A DNA stretch of 64,000 nt, taken from Lineus longissimus. Taxonomy: Eukaryota > Nemertea > Pilidiophora > Heteronemertea > Lineidae. The notes under the pieces were generated by a model. The model was not told the DNA's origin and searched no databases. It worked only from the letters and a program-made list of their open reading frames with translations. Below, piece after piece: positions 1 to 11,662 of the stretch; within the stretch, counting starts at the first letter, position 1; each line of letters opens with the position of its first letter. The DNA is taken from contig NC_088308.1 of assembly GCF_910592395.1 (NCBI RefSeq), positions 8,819,001 through 8,883,000 on the forward strand. The letters are read 5' to 3'. The position numbers and the translations under genes were made by a program.

Positions 1-59
1 GTATTTTTGTTTACATCACGTATACATATCACACTTTATGTCTTGGTCGTGCACCTCTT

Positions 60-283
60 TAAAAGGGGGACTCCAGGCAGTAGCAGAGGGGCTTATTTGG
101 CCATCTTCAGGTGACTAATATACACAGTAAGGGCCCTGGGTCATGTCAGATTCAGCAATAAATATGTTCCTCGTACAAGCATGAATCATTTCGATGTACT
201 GTGAGATGTGAGAGACCCCTATTGGTGACTTCGTGTAACTTTATCTTGCCTGTCTAGTTACTGGCTATATTGTCCCTTTAATA
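60..283 (-). mobile_element. MITE family B copy
   Basis: Relative of the copies near 20.9 and 42.8 kb. Terminal inverted repeats are of the form AAAGG-ACTATAGGCAG; the internal phrases GAGACCCCTATTGG and CTTGTACGAGG occur here in inverse orientation. Confidence 0.65.
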
Positions 284-287
284 ACCA

Positions 288-440
288 AATGTGACCCGTC
301 ACAGCAAAACGAGATGCATGTTGCACAGAAGATGAGCCTCCAACTCTGGGAAACAGGATGCCTCAGGACTGCGGTATTCTCTGTGACTATGAATGAATGT
401 CTAATCACTGCGCTCAAGTATTCTTTCAGAGTACATCTTC
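288..440 (+). mobile_element. MITE family C fragment
   Basis: TGTGACCCGTCACAGCAAAA then GCATGTTGCACAGAAGATGA, shared with 18.8 kb and 62.7 kb; the right end is unclear. Confidence 0.5.
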
Positions 441-490
441 TACTGTTTTACTTAACACTGTTTGTGCCAAATGAAATTTTTTTGGGTCAT

Positions 491-930
491 TAGTCGTACT
501 TCCACCTATCAAATCCCCATGTCTTTTGCGCTTACACCTATGAATTGCCGTGTCTAAATAGACCCGTGTGTCAAATCCCCGTGTCTATTAGCCCCATCGA
601 GCTCGATGGGGCTAATCGGGGCTAATTTAGACCCGTGTTCAACACGGGTTTTTTGATAGGTGGAATCTGAATAGACACGGCAATTGCAAGTTCTAAGATC
701 CGGCGACAGATGGCGCGGTGTAGTTGCCTCGGTATTGCGCATGCGAAAACCCCCTCCGACGGGAAAGAAACACAGGAGAGCTCCCTACCTACAGCGCACC
801 TGTCGCCGGGGCTATTAACCATTACCTAACACAACTGATAGGTGTAAGTGCACCCCGGGTTTTTTTACACACGGCGAAGACACGGGTCTTGAAAAAACAC
901 AGGGTTTTATGATAGGTGGAACTACGACTA
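491..930. mobile_element. 440-bp MITE-like element with 21-bp terminal inverted repeats
   Basis: Ends TAGTCGTACTTCCACCTATCA (491-511) and its inverse at 910-930 match 20 of 21. A perfect 30-bp palindrome occupies 587-616 (centre CATCGAGCTCGATG). Nested pieces of TTTTGATAGGTGGAA and AGACACGG/ACACGGGT recur in both orientations. No transposase is encoded. Confidence 0.8.
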
Positions 931-1209
931 TTGTTACAAAGGAGCAGAGTGCCAAACGACATTTTTTAGATAGCTTTATCAGAAATATTTCTTTCAAGGG
1001 GTGAAATTAGGGGTAGGAATGCCTTAAATCTGTCACTGGATTTTTTGTAGCCAAAAAAACGTCTGGCACTGGGAGTGTTAGTAAGTGACTTACTTCACTG
1101 AATCAGAATAAGTCTAGATTTGATGCAATATTAAGATGAGTTGACTCAGAATATGATGGAAATGTACAAATGTGGTTATAAGTTAGAGTTTTGTTGTAAA
1201 TATTTGGTT

Positions 1210-1450
1210 CAGTTCGGTCTTAAAGGCCTGCGCCATTTGCTGAAAATTTGTAATTGTGAAAATAATAATTACATTATTATTACAGAATATAAATTTCAAC
1301 TTTGCTGTGGTGTAGACAGGGAAACAAATACCATGCCATCAAGTGTCAGCAAATTTGCATGCATGATAACTGTCATTGTGTGTAAATGCATTCCTATTTT
1401 CCTGAGCCACCAGCTTTAAATATAAATGGCATACCCCTTTAAGGCCACCA
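1210..1450. repeat. Dispersed repeat pair with 23570-23840
   Basis: CTTAAAGGCCTGCGCCATTTG here and CTTAAAGGCCTAAGCCATTTG at 23572 start the same decayed element (later TGTGGTGTAGACAG / TGTGTTGACAG); it ends near a GGCATACCCCTTTAA block. This is an old MITE-like family, with the second copy in a TMC intron. Confidence 0.45.
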
Positions 1451-1629
1451 ATTTGTTGTATATATGTGATCGAGATATTTGGAGAATAATAAAGGAAATT
1501 CAAATATAGGAACTCAGTCTTACTGGTCTTCATTGCCAGGAGATAGAAATCGATCTCAATATCATACCATAATTGAAGTATATAGCGACTGTGATATCCT
1601 ACAGCTTGGGTCTATAGATGGATATCTGC

Positions 1630-1978
1630 TGACGTCATGGCTAATTTGTAAACATCATGCGCGCGCACTCTCGTATCTCTTCAACATGGTTTTCATGAAG
1701 AAAAGTTGCTACAAACCGTCGTCCTGTTGAGATTTCTCTCGACTACATGATAATGCTTAACCGATGATGTTAGACTGTTATTGTGAAAAACTCTATTCAC
1801 GTTTTATTCTAAAATGTCATGCAAGTCACGAGACAGGGGAGAAAAACCTCCTCGTATCCAAGCGAAACCAACAACGATTGTGGAAGTTGATATTGTTACG
1901 TGACGTCATCCCCTCTGTTTAATATACATGTACGAGTATGCGCGCGCAGCCAAGGGTAATGACATCAAAATGACGTCA
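1630..1978. promoter_or_regulatory. Cluster of three perfect CRE palindromes
   Basis: TGACGTCA at 1630-1637, 1901-1908 and 1971-1978, with GCGCGCGC words at 1669 and 1940. CREB/ATF proteins bind TGACGTCA. No gene start is visible next to them; they are downstream of the NUDCD3 stop. They may be part of a decayed transposon, since a similar spacing of CRE sites is seen at 25.2-25.5 kb. Confidence 0.3.
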
Positions 1979-2303
1979 TTTTGTAAACAAAGATATCAAT
2001 CTATTGGTCACAGGCAGTTTTTGCTTCAAAATCAGAGCTTACCACACTTCTCGTGGGTGCCAACGATACGTTTTGAGTAAATATTAATGCACAGTAGGTT
2101 TGTTCAGCCATTCCATGGGCTTTTGCAGGGAGAGCGCTCCTGAATTGGACTTCTGACGGCAGTTGACCATAATGAGCACCCTCTGCTTTCCTATTTTTCT
2201 CACTTTTCTCCATTGGGCCTACTTTTGACACCTGATATTCCCACCCATATGGTATATTGCAAACAGATCAAGTCTTAGCCAGCGTCGGTCACAAATCATG
2301 GCA

Positions 2304-5300
2304 TCACGTTCCACCACTAGGAGCCACGTTGAATTTCGACGGATCAAACTTCTGCCCCTTGAAGGGGGAACCCTCCGCGTCCCAGGCCTTCTGCAACATT
2401 CCATGCACCTTCTGAAATAATAGAAACAGAAAGACATTTAAAAGGACCAATGGCATTATTGAGGGCATTGTTACCGAGCAGGAGCCAAAGGAGAATACTG
2501 ACACAGACAGCTTAAAACCATAATGTATGCAGGAGTGTGAAAGAAATGTTGAAGTTTCCTTATAGCAAATTGAGGCGAGATTAAAATGGCCACAAAATTT
2601 TGGCAGTTTTCAGTAACCATAAGTCTTACCGCTTCGTGACTTTGCGGTTTTCCCAGCCTCTTCTGCTGTTCATTGTACATCATCTCATGTATCTTGGCCT
2701 GTGCCTCGTCATCGAGGTCAGTCATGGGGCGACTCGCATCAATTTTCCGCACGTTTATCTTTTCCTCCGAGACGACAAGTGCCTCCCACCATCTCTCTTG
2801 GATTTTTTCAAGGTTCACCTGAAATGAAATGGCCCGTAAGTTGAAAACACCTCAGTTACAATGTTTCAGTTTTATAATGGATTAAGTCTTAGCCTCATTT
2901 TGACAATGCAGGTTTGGGGTGGTAGAAAATGGGTCAATAGCAGATTCTTGGAGGATTACGGCTCAGACATATCAAGTCTGAGGTATTTTAGAAAAGAAAT
3001 GGACACCTCACAGCCGGTATTGGTTGTCCCACCAAACACTGCTCGGTTTTAGCTGCCATTTCATCCAAAACCTTAGCTCCCACCATGGTTTTGGCCTTTG
3101 ACCCCTGCAGTGTTTGGTGAGGCTATCAACACCTTGTGCGTCATCCAGGTGCATCATCATAAGTGCACATTATTGAAAATTTTGCAAATCGCAAAACTAA
3201 ATACAGTAGAACTTCTCTATTAAGGACAGCCTCGGGACTGACAAGTGCTGTCCTCAATAGAGAGGTGTCCTGATTAGAGAGGTCAAATTGAACGGAAACA
3301 ACTAATTTTGGACCAAAACTAGTGTCCTTACTGGAAATGGTGTCCTTAATAGAGAGGCGTCCGCTAAGGGAAGTTCCACTGTAATAGGTTAAAACTTTCT
3401 AGTTCTATAGTAAATATTTCTAGAGCAAGAATCATGGAGTCTTTTCACCTTGACCCACCTAGACCTGATTAATAGGTCACACTGACCTACATTTTTGTCA
3501 ACATGACTCCAACCAAGTCTAGGTCGAACTCACATGAATGTGCTCGCCAGGTACAAGTGTCCACATGGACTCTTCCTTGTTGATATCCCACATAAGGTCC
3601 TCATCAATGATGTCCTTCCATTCTGTCCCATCGCAATACGACGCTTTTAAATGTTTTCTCTGTATCGTCACTCTCACATCCTTTCCTTTCAATATATTCT
3701 TTGGCACCTGAAAATCAACATTCCAGGAGTCAGTGGTGCAATGGTGGGGGACATTCTGCAGGCAGCATGATGGATATGCTCACTACCAACACAAGCTTCC
3801 ATAAAAACATGTCGTCACAGGCACGTGAAAATGACCGAATTAATCAATCATACGTGATCTATCAGTATCAGCACACATCTCTGCACCATTACAGAATCAC
3901 CATTACCATTACCCCTCAGACTCCCTCCTCACAAAAAATTCTGATTTTGTAACAGATTTCCCCTACGTAATTTTCACTGCCGCCCCTCTTAAAATTTCCG
4001 ACAATGTTTCTAATGAGAGATCAGCATTATCCAACCCCCATTAACTAGAAAATTCCATGGAGACACTGAATTGGTAGTAATGATGTGTCTGTTCATAGTT
4101 ATATATAATTTCAGTATCTTCACGCACCTGTGACTTACTCAACAACTAATGGAGTAAGTTCACATAACACCATGTCAAGCTGTTATATTCCCTTGTCCAA
4201 GCAGCTTGTTATAAAACTTTCAAGACACCAAAAATTCCCTGCTGTCAAACTACTGGCGTCAAACTTCAAACATAAAAATTCGTGCTCGGAAACTCTCTCC
4301 GATGTTGTTGCCCGAGTAATTGAAGACCTGGCGATACAACAAAAGCTAAAACCTAGTTCGTGGACATAGCAGCAACTCGGGGAGAGGGAGATCTGATTGG
4401 CGCAGGAGGCACAGTCCAGAGGCGAGGCCAACAGCGCAAGGTGGGGACTCAACTTCTTCTTGGAACAATCGCACAGACTACAGTGAAGGAAAAGCTCGAT
4501 ATGCTACAAGGCGAGGGCCTAGGTACTGCCCAGAGCAATTGCTCTCCTGGTCACAAAAGCAGAAGCAAAGAAAATTTATAAGGAAAACATATTCAATCTC
4601 ACATCGAAATTAGCCAATAAAGACTAGAAATAATGAAAAGGACAAAGAAATATTATGAAATGACTCACACTCAGTCGGACGTCCAAGTCCGTTATCATCT
4701 GCGACCACGAGTAATTGTCTCTTATTGCACCATTGTAACTTTCCGGATTGGCTTGATAGACCTTCTGTTTTCTGAAATGAAAATATGCGAGGTTACATCT
4801 ATTTCATAGGAAAAGGGAATGGGTTGGTTTAACTTTCAAAAGCATGAGAACTACATGAAGGCCTATGGTTGGTCTATGATGACAACCACGGTCTACTGAA
4901 AAATCAATGAGCAGCCAAGCACTGCACCGGGATGTCGCATTTAATTTCAGCAGCAAACCCAGAATTGAGTTCAGGCCAAATGAATAATGAGCAAAGGTCT
5001 TGTGAACATTACCCGGTAGACTGTATACTAACTTTGTAAACTCTGGATCATTGTCCTCCTCCTCCTCCTCCTCTGGATTCTTCACAGACTTTGCTTTAAC
5101 CGTATCACTTCCTTCAGCAGCTTGTTCTTTGGCACTATCCTCCGCAGCAGGGACAACCTCCATAACAGTATCCTTTTGTTCTGGGGCAGCGTCTTGGCTG
5201 CCACTTTCTACAGCTGCGTCTGCATCTGCTGGGAGCTCCACGATTTTTGCAACTGGGGGAGTTTCACCAGCACCTAATGAGAAAAGTTCTACATGAGAAA

Positions 5301-7134
5301 AGTTCCATAGGCCTTTTCGACTGAGACGAATCAGAGCCCAAACAAGACAAATGCGCACACTCAGAACATGTCAGAAGTTCTACATGTAAGCCGACTTCGA
5401 ACAGTGATATAAGCCACTGTGACTGACCCAAAGTTCCAGGTGTAACGCATGACTGGTCAGCACCCAAACAAACTTCTATAAAAAGTTCCATTGCAATGCA
5501 GCTCTTTCTTTCCCTCTTAAACTAGTAAGGTGTTGGGGGAAATTAGATTTCGGTGGAGAGAAAATAATTTCGACAGTGAAGATTCAGAACGTGGCACCGG
5601 CATCTGGTTCAGGTCTGCATTTTCGGTCTACCCCAGAGATCTTGATGAGACAACTGAGGACAGCCAGCTTGGTATTCTTTCCTTAAAACAATGAAAATAT
5701 GTCGCATGTGATCACTCATTCCATACCTGAAAATTTCACCTCGGCGTTGCGTTTCTCTCTCGCTTGCCTGTCCTCTTCATTTTTGGCAGCCATTGTCTCA
5801 TACTTCTTATACGCCTGGGGGAATAGATTTCAATCATTACAGATTTATGGCAAAAGAAGAGGTGAATGGCCACACATATTTAAAGACTGACTGGTCATGT
5901 TCGTCTAATCAATCGCCTAGTAAATGAGTAACTTAGTGAAATTTGCTCCCTCTTTGGACTAGATACTTACGGAGAAGGCGAGGTTTGCAGCTACTCCGGG
6001 TGGGAAGCCCATCTTTCCCTCTTTCTCTTTCATTAGGACATAGAAATCAGTTCTGAATACATAAAAATGAAGAATTCTAGACGATAGGGTGATTTTATGA
6101 TTGTATGATTGATCCAATTCATGAGAATGATTGGCTACGACATTCATTATAACTTAAGGGTTGGCCATATGCACCACCAGTTTGGTTAGAACTCGAAATC
6201 CTAAAGCAGGGAGGTGGTTCTCTGAAAGACAAAGAACAGACTCACACCCTTCATTTTGAAGGAGTTCTAATTTCTTTGGGATTTCAAGTTCTAGCCAAAA
6301 TGGTGGTCCCTATTGCCAACCCTTACACACGCACCACCAGTTTGGTTAGAACTCGAAATCCTAAAGCAGGGAGGTGGTTCTCTGAAAGACAAAGAACAGA
6401 CTCACACCCTTCATTTTGAAGGAGTTCTAATTTCTTTGGGATTTCAAGTTCTAGCCAAAATGGTGGTCCCTATTGCCAACCCTTACACACGCACCACCAG
6501 TTTGGTTAGAACTCGAAATCCTAAAGCAGGGAGGTGGTTCTCTGAAAGACAAAGAACAGACTCACACCCTCCATTTTGAAGGAGTTTTAATTTCTTTGGG
6601 ATTTCAAGTTCTAGCCAAAATGGTGGTCCCTATTGCCAACCCTTATTAAGATGAGCTGCTGATCAGTGCTACAACCCGAGCATTTCTCCTGTGCAGGTGA
6701 GGATGATCGTGAAGATGATGCTCTAGAAGTCTAGTCTACTCTTAGACTTGTCCAACCACAACCAGACGGAGGTAGGTGGCCCTTCATATAAGAGCATGCA
6801 GTCTTCTGTTTGCTGCTGGTGTGCTGTGACTCTCAACAGCTTCTACCATTTGTTACAAGTTATTTCACTTGTAGTTCAGCCGTCATGTGTCGCCACAGTC
6901 ACGTGCTGCCACCTGTCATAAAAAAATGAAACTAAAAGGATTGCAAAATCACACAGCTTCACACGGCTTTTCACACTTCTGACAGCTTTCAAGGTTGCAG
7001 TTTACCATCTCAAAGAATCTTGCATACCTTCTGTACAAGAAACCGAAGATTGTGTCGAGAAAATTCGATATTTGACCCTCATTTTGAAGGATTCCGAGGA
7101 GCGCAGAGTCGTATTTTTGATCCATGCCGGCCAT
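2304..7134 (-). CDS. NUDCD3: NudC domain-containing protein 3, complete, 8 exons
   Basis: Coding exons in transcription order: 7134-7028, 6052-5971, 5814-5727, 5273-5033, 4771-4669, 3707-3534, 2818-2630, 2411-2304. All introns are GT..AG, all phases agree, and the sum is 1092 nt (363 aa plus TGA), against about 361 aa for the human protein. Seen: an N-terminal NudC-N-like helix block (SALLGILQNEG, then IFGFLYRRTDFY and KMGFPPGVA), an acidic linker with a Glu run (PEEEEEEDNDPE), then a CS/p23-like domain beginning NPESYNGAIRDNYSWSQ and running through ESMWTLVPGEHIHV and ERWWEAL, and a conserved tail (KAWDAEGSPFKGQKFDPSKF). The start is the ATG of MAGMDQKYDS; it gives the family's N-terminus, but an ATG 60 nt upstream in the same frame (7194) cannot be excluded. 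Known for the family: an HSP90-associated cochaperone that stabilises dynein intermediate chain and Kelch/WD40 clients in the cytoplasm. Introns carry a tandem hairpin repeat and MITEs. It is transcribed divergently from the TMC gene, but about 5.8 kb away, so a shared promoter is unlikely. Confidence 0.95.
3202..3383 (-). mobile_element. MITE family A (CAGTAGAACCTC ends) in a NUDCD3 intron
   Basis: 182 bp flanked by TA duplications. Ends CAGTAGAACTTCTC and its inverse TTCCACTG; the interior GGTCAAATTGAACGGAAACA and AGAGAGGTGTCC are shared by about ten copies here. TA target and CAGT ends suggest a Tc1/mariner or pogo-like non-autonomous element (inference). Confidence 0.75.
4375..4600 (+). 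mobile_element. Possible LINE 3'-end remnant in a NUDCD3 intron
   Basis: One frame reads ARYATRRGPRYCPEQLLSWS, resembling WRGPRHMPESLLSW at the end of the RNase H-bearing fragment near 39.17 kb. Both look like decayed copies of the 3' coding end of one non-LTR family. The match is short, so this is tentative. Confidence 0.35.
5280..5492 (-). mobile_element. Dispersed repeat family F in a NUDCD3 intron
   Basis: Inverse-orientation relative of 8466-8602 and 11516-11662. Shared phrases (given on its minus strand) are GGTGCTGACCAGTCATG, CCGAAGTCGGCTTA and TCTGAGTGTGCGCAT. The open frames over it are repeat-derived. Confidence 0.6.
6171..6650. repeat. Three tandem 160-bp hairpin units in NUDCD3 intron 1
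   Basis: Units start at 6171, 6331 and 6491 (GCACCACCAG). They are nearly identical. Each unit is itself an inverted repeat: CCACCAGTTTGGTTAGAACT at one end pairs with AGTTCTAGCCAAAATGGTGG at the other, so each can fold as a long hairpin. Confidence 0.9.
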
Positions 7135-7439
7135 CCTGTTGTTGTCGTCGTGGGATGTTTTCCACATACGCCGGGGAGCAACAATTATAATCACTCGAAG
7201 TCAGTTAAGTGTTATTTATGCGGATATTGGTTCTAAAAGTGTTCAAAGTTTGGTGAGTTTTGAATCAAATGTTGTATAGAAGTATGTGCTTCTGTTTCAG
7301 CTGCAGTTTGTTTCGTTGTTTTGTGGTAATTATTGAATTTTGCCATGTGAAAGTTGAAGATTTGATACTATTATACTAAATTGGTTGGTGTACCGTGTAG
7401 GCCTAGGCATAGGCCTACACTTTTTTTTCAAAGTTTAAA

Positions 7440-7740
7440 GTTTAAAGTTTAGGGTTTATAGTCTGATATCAACTACGATAGGTTGTCATGCGACTTTACA
7501 CTCTCACCCCAGTCTGTCCTGAAACCTTTCAGTAGACCTCAGATGAGCTGCTCAACCAGCGCTACAAACAATCTGAGCATTTCTGACCGGTACCCATTTA
7601 TACACCTGGGTCGGGTCGGGTGCAGAGAGGCAAGTAAGACAGAGAGACCAGCCTACAGTCTCACGCCGACAGTGGGGATCGAACCCGGGACCTCTTGACC
7701 GCTGGTCGAGAGTCCAAGCCACTACACCACAGCGGCTCCT
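7440..7740 (-). mobile_element. tRNA-derived SINE
   Basis: On the minus strand the head reads GTGGTGTAGTGGCTTGGAC (box A-like) and GGTCCCGGGTTCGATCCCC (box B GGTTCGATCCC). Head to tail it is shared with 19285-19560. The body contains TACACCTGGGT and GATGAGCTGCTCAACCAGCG. Confidence 0.75.
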
Positions 7741-8465
7741 TCAGCCTGCCTATCCTCGCCCTCCCTGATCATAGGCCTAGGCCAACATAGGGGTGGCTAG
7801 TGTGACTCCAGTAATACTGTCATGAATGCTCAGTACATAGGCCTACTCATACTGCAGCTTGGACCTTCCTCAGTCGACAGTTGGGGGATCAGTTCTGCCA
7901 AACCAGGTCTTATTTGAGGTCAACCTCTTGTGCGTCACACAGTCTACTTACAATCGGCTACACTGTGCCCTGTTCATCGATACTTTCAATCAACAATACG
8001 CGCCGAAAACAAATGCAAATTGAAATGACTAGGCCCTAAGACTATTAACGTCTAAAGAGTCGAGTTGTTACATGTCACCAATAATGACAAGGGGTCGGTA
8101 AGGGGTTAAAAAAGATTGTAAAATGTCCATGAAGGGTAAAGGAAGAAGAAGGAGCAGGAATTCGCAGAGGTCCCGTTCTTTGAGACCTCTTTGGATTTCT
8201 TGCTCCCTCTTCTACTACCTGAACCCTTTTTACAATAATTTGACCCTTTAGGCATGTTAGGGTAGGCTGGGGCCTACCGACACTTGATTCAGTGGCCTGT
8301 GGATAAACAAACCGCACCGTGGAGAAATAGTTTCAAGGCAGAGTATTCAAATATGAAAATATTTTCAAATATTAAACTTTTCTTCCACTGGCAGGGGCTC
8401 AAGTTGAACCAGGGAGCACCAGAGCCAGGCTGCTGACCTCTTGGTTGGTTGAAAAAAATGAATCT

Positions 8466-8602
8466 TTCTTGTTTGTCTAGAGACCTTTTCGAAGAAGTTT
8501 GTTTCGGCGCTGACCAGTGAATGCGTTTCGCCTGGGGTCACCGTGGCTTAAGGCATTGTCCGAAGTCGGCTTAGGCCTTCTGATGTGTTCTGAGTGCAAC
8601 TG
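8466..8602 (+). mobile_element. Dispersed repeat family F
   Basis: CGGCGCTGACCAGTGAATGC, TGTCCGAAGTCGGCTTAGGC and TGATGTGTTCTGAGTGCAAC match the other two copies. A tail piece (GTGAGTGTGCGCATTTGAT) lies separated at 8776, so this copy seems split by an insertion. Confidence 0.55.
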
Positions 8603-9754
8603 CAAGGTTTCTGCCACCAGTAGCCAAAGGAGCCATTTGCTATTTTTTTAATAATTTGGCTACTGGATAAATGAAATGGCTCCAAAATTTACAATGGAAT
8701 TCTCAAATGGCAACATACAAGGCAATACCATCTTCTTCGCAAATTTGTAAGAACAAACAACCCAGCAGAACCCCTGTGAGTGTGCGCATTTGATTTGTTG
8801 TGGCTCTGATTCGTCTTCTTTGATAGGCCTATAACACTTACCTTCAAACACTTGGCAAAGTGCATTGTGGGAATGTGAAATTTATCTCCCTTGGGCTGAA
8901 TCTGAAACACTGTCATCATAAGTTCATCATATCAATTCATGATGATATTCAACCCTGACCATTATCTCCCATCAATATGTCATACTGAGAGTGAGGAGGT
9001 CACCTAATTGAAGCTCCCGGCAGTTACATTATTAGTTTTTATTACCAACTAATTGCCCATATTGCCGGCATTGTATATACAGTATTTTGAATACTAAAAT
9101 GTCGATAACTAAAATTATCAAATTGTGATAATTGCCAACTCTATTTCAGTATTTGATATTATGAACTTTAAACAATTTTGCAGCATTAGGCAAGGAGGCA
9201 TTCAGAGTATCAACACGATCGATTCATTGCAACTAACTGCAACAAGCTGAGTTGCTCTCAACTTCAAACGAATCGCTCAGTGTGCGGCCGGCATACCGGA
9301 GCATGATCAGCGGACAATCGCGTCATGCTTATACCTGACGTGTACGCCGTAACCGTTTTGTAAAGTTAAATAAGCGCAGTCTCGCTTCTGTATGCGTCCC
9401 CCCGACTTCATAAGTCGTCTCCCCAAGATAATAAGTCGTCCCCCGATTTAATAAGTCGTCCCGCCCAGAAACAGCGACACAACAATGAAGAAGATGATTT
9501 GTTATGCCTTTCCATTACAACAATAGCCATTCTGCTCAGCTTCGCATATACATTAGTTGAATACACGCAAATGCACTTCTGTGGAATATTTGAATTGGGG
9601 TAAAAGACCATATTTTTAAAGATTCCTGTTAAAATGAATAACAGTCAGGTCAGTTTATCCTTTTGTAAAAAAATGCTCTATTGAGAGCGACCTCCGGAAC
9701 CTGTTAGAACAATGAATGTCAAGTCCTAAAAATGTCAATTGCTTGGCCATTGGT

Positions 9755-10220
9755 AACCAATTGACTGCATAGAATTCATGGCTATTGACAGTCAAGTACT
9801 ATCAATCTTCTCCACTGGTATTTGCCCCTCCAGTAACCTTGTAGTGTTATGAAGTTACAAGTATGCTGGAAGGGTTGAAAGCATAATTTACCCTGTCAAT
9901 CCTTTCAGGGAAATCTTTTTATTGATCCTACATTATGCCTATGTATAATTCGCTTTAAATCAACCTACCCGCCTTACACTACAGGTAATGTGCTATTTGT
10001 GTATAATGGTCAATTGACTGAGTATCGCTCTTCTGTAAAGGGTATTATTTGACCCTCCAGTAACATTGTAATGTTATGAAGTTACAAGTCTTGACTTTAT
10101 GATGCTGTTTGGGTTGAAAGCGAGGTTATACCTTGTCAGTCTTGTCACGAACATGACTACATGTATGCCTAATTTACTTCAATACGACCTACCCGCATAA
10201 CGGGTAATGTGCTCAGGGGC
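9755..10220. repeat. Diverged tandem duplication, intergenic
   Basis: CCCTCCAGTAACCTTGTAGT GTTATGAAGTTACAAGT at 9829 recurs at 10052 as CCCTCCAGTAACATTGTAAT GTTATGAAGTTACAAGT. GGGTTGAAAGC and CGACCTACCCGC/CAACCTACCCGC, then GGTAATGTGCT, follow in both. Unit about 225 bp. Confidence 0.7.
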
Positions 10221-11515
10221 ATACATTGCTTTTTTATCTGGGGGGGACAAAATGAAACTTTTTGAAATTTTTCGGCCAAAATCATTGTCAAACACACATT
10301 TTTGGTGACATCTGGGGAGGGCAGGCTGGGGGGGGGGCATTTGCCTCCCTGCCCCCCCCCCCTGCTAGCTACATGTACGCCCCTGGTGTTAGTTGTTTAA
10401 TGGCCAATTGACTCCTGGGTTAGGGTTAGGATTTCTCTAACTGTTCTCCTATTGGGTGTCAATTGCCTAGAGCATGTGGAGTGGCACCTATCTGATTTTA
10501 TAGTAACGGTGTCTGGGGAAAATGTCCTCTCTGAGTGTTGTTGTTAATCACCGTGTTTTGTGAGCACCTGTAAAGAAATTTGCATCGAACGTTCAAGATT
10601 GAAAAACCGCTGTTTTGCGTGAGTCACAATAAAAAAATAAGTAGGCCTTTTCCGAAGTCCAGCAGCAGCCAATCACATGGCATGAAAGGAACAGGATCGA
10701 TTTGTATTGGGAATTATGCCCAATTTTTATCCCGTTACAAAAAATAGAGGGGTTTCGTCTTCATAAGAGCTGAACTTCTTACTTCACTCCTGACATTAAA
10801 TGTCAATGGCCAGTTTTAATCTATTTGAACAAGTCCATATCAAACGACCAAAATTAAATCGAATATTACATGTAATCAGAAAAAACTTATTTAAAAATTC
10901 TTCACTTCCCTGTTTTATCATGATTATCAATGGTTTAATGTCAATCTTGATTTTGGTTGACTATGAGTGGCTCGTCTGCTGATCTTTGAATGGTCTTCCA
11001 AGAATTTATGTGCTTCTAGTAGTAGGCGGATGTCTAGTGTTACTTGTTATTTTCCTACTCATACATGTCATAAAGCATTTTTAAAGGGCTGAGTGGTTTC
11101 CCTACATTGTGTAGTAAAGAATGTGTTTGTAATGTATTTCTGCACTGGTTTTTCTTCACTTTCCTTCCTAAAAAACAGGCAAGTAGAATCAAGAATACAT
11201 AGATGAGGTCTTAAAGGATTAGGCGGGTTATCCCTTCAATATTGTTTGTTCTTCCCCTGTTTCACATTTTTCGGAAAGTTGTTGACATTTTTCCAATTTT
11301 GTCTCAACCTTTATATAGATAGTAGAAAAATTGTATGTTATTTTTAGCACACAGAATGACATGGGAAAATTTGGCGTGCACCCGTTGTCATACTTTACGT
11401 CACCCCAATTGCATGGTGTGTGATTTTGTCATTCTCAATGTCATCTGCTATCAAGGACATCATGACAATGATTTTATGTCCCTGGTTTCCAGGAAGCCCT
11501 TTTTGATAATGGACG

Positions 11516-11662
11516 ATTTCGATGAATTTTCTTTGGGTGCTGACCAGTCATGTGTTTCACCTAAAACAGTGGCTTATGGTATTTTCCGAAGTTTGCTTAG
11601 GCCATCTGACGTATTCTGAGTGTGCACATCTGATATGTTTGTCTTTGTCGAAAAGGTCTAGG
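11516..11662 (+). mobile_element. Dispersed repeat family F
   Basis: GGGTGCTGACCAGTCATGTG through TCTGAGTGTGCACATCTGAT and GTCGAAAAGGTCTA: the most complete plus-strand copy. Confidence 0.6.

Noticed and set aside
7640-7740. A tRNA gene
   Set aside because: Box A and box B are present, but the acceptor stem and cloverleaf are not, and the sequence continues into a body shared with 19.3-19.56 kb. It is a tRNA-derived SINE.
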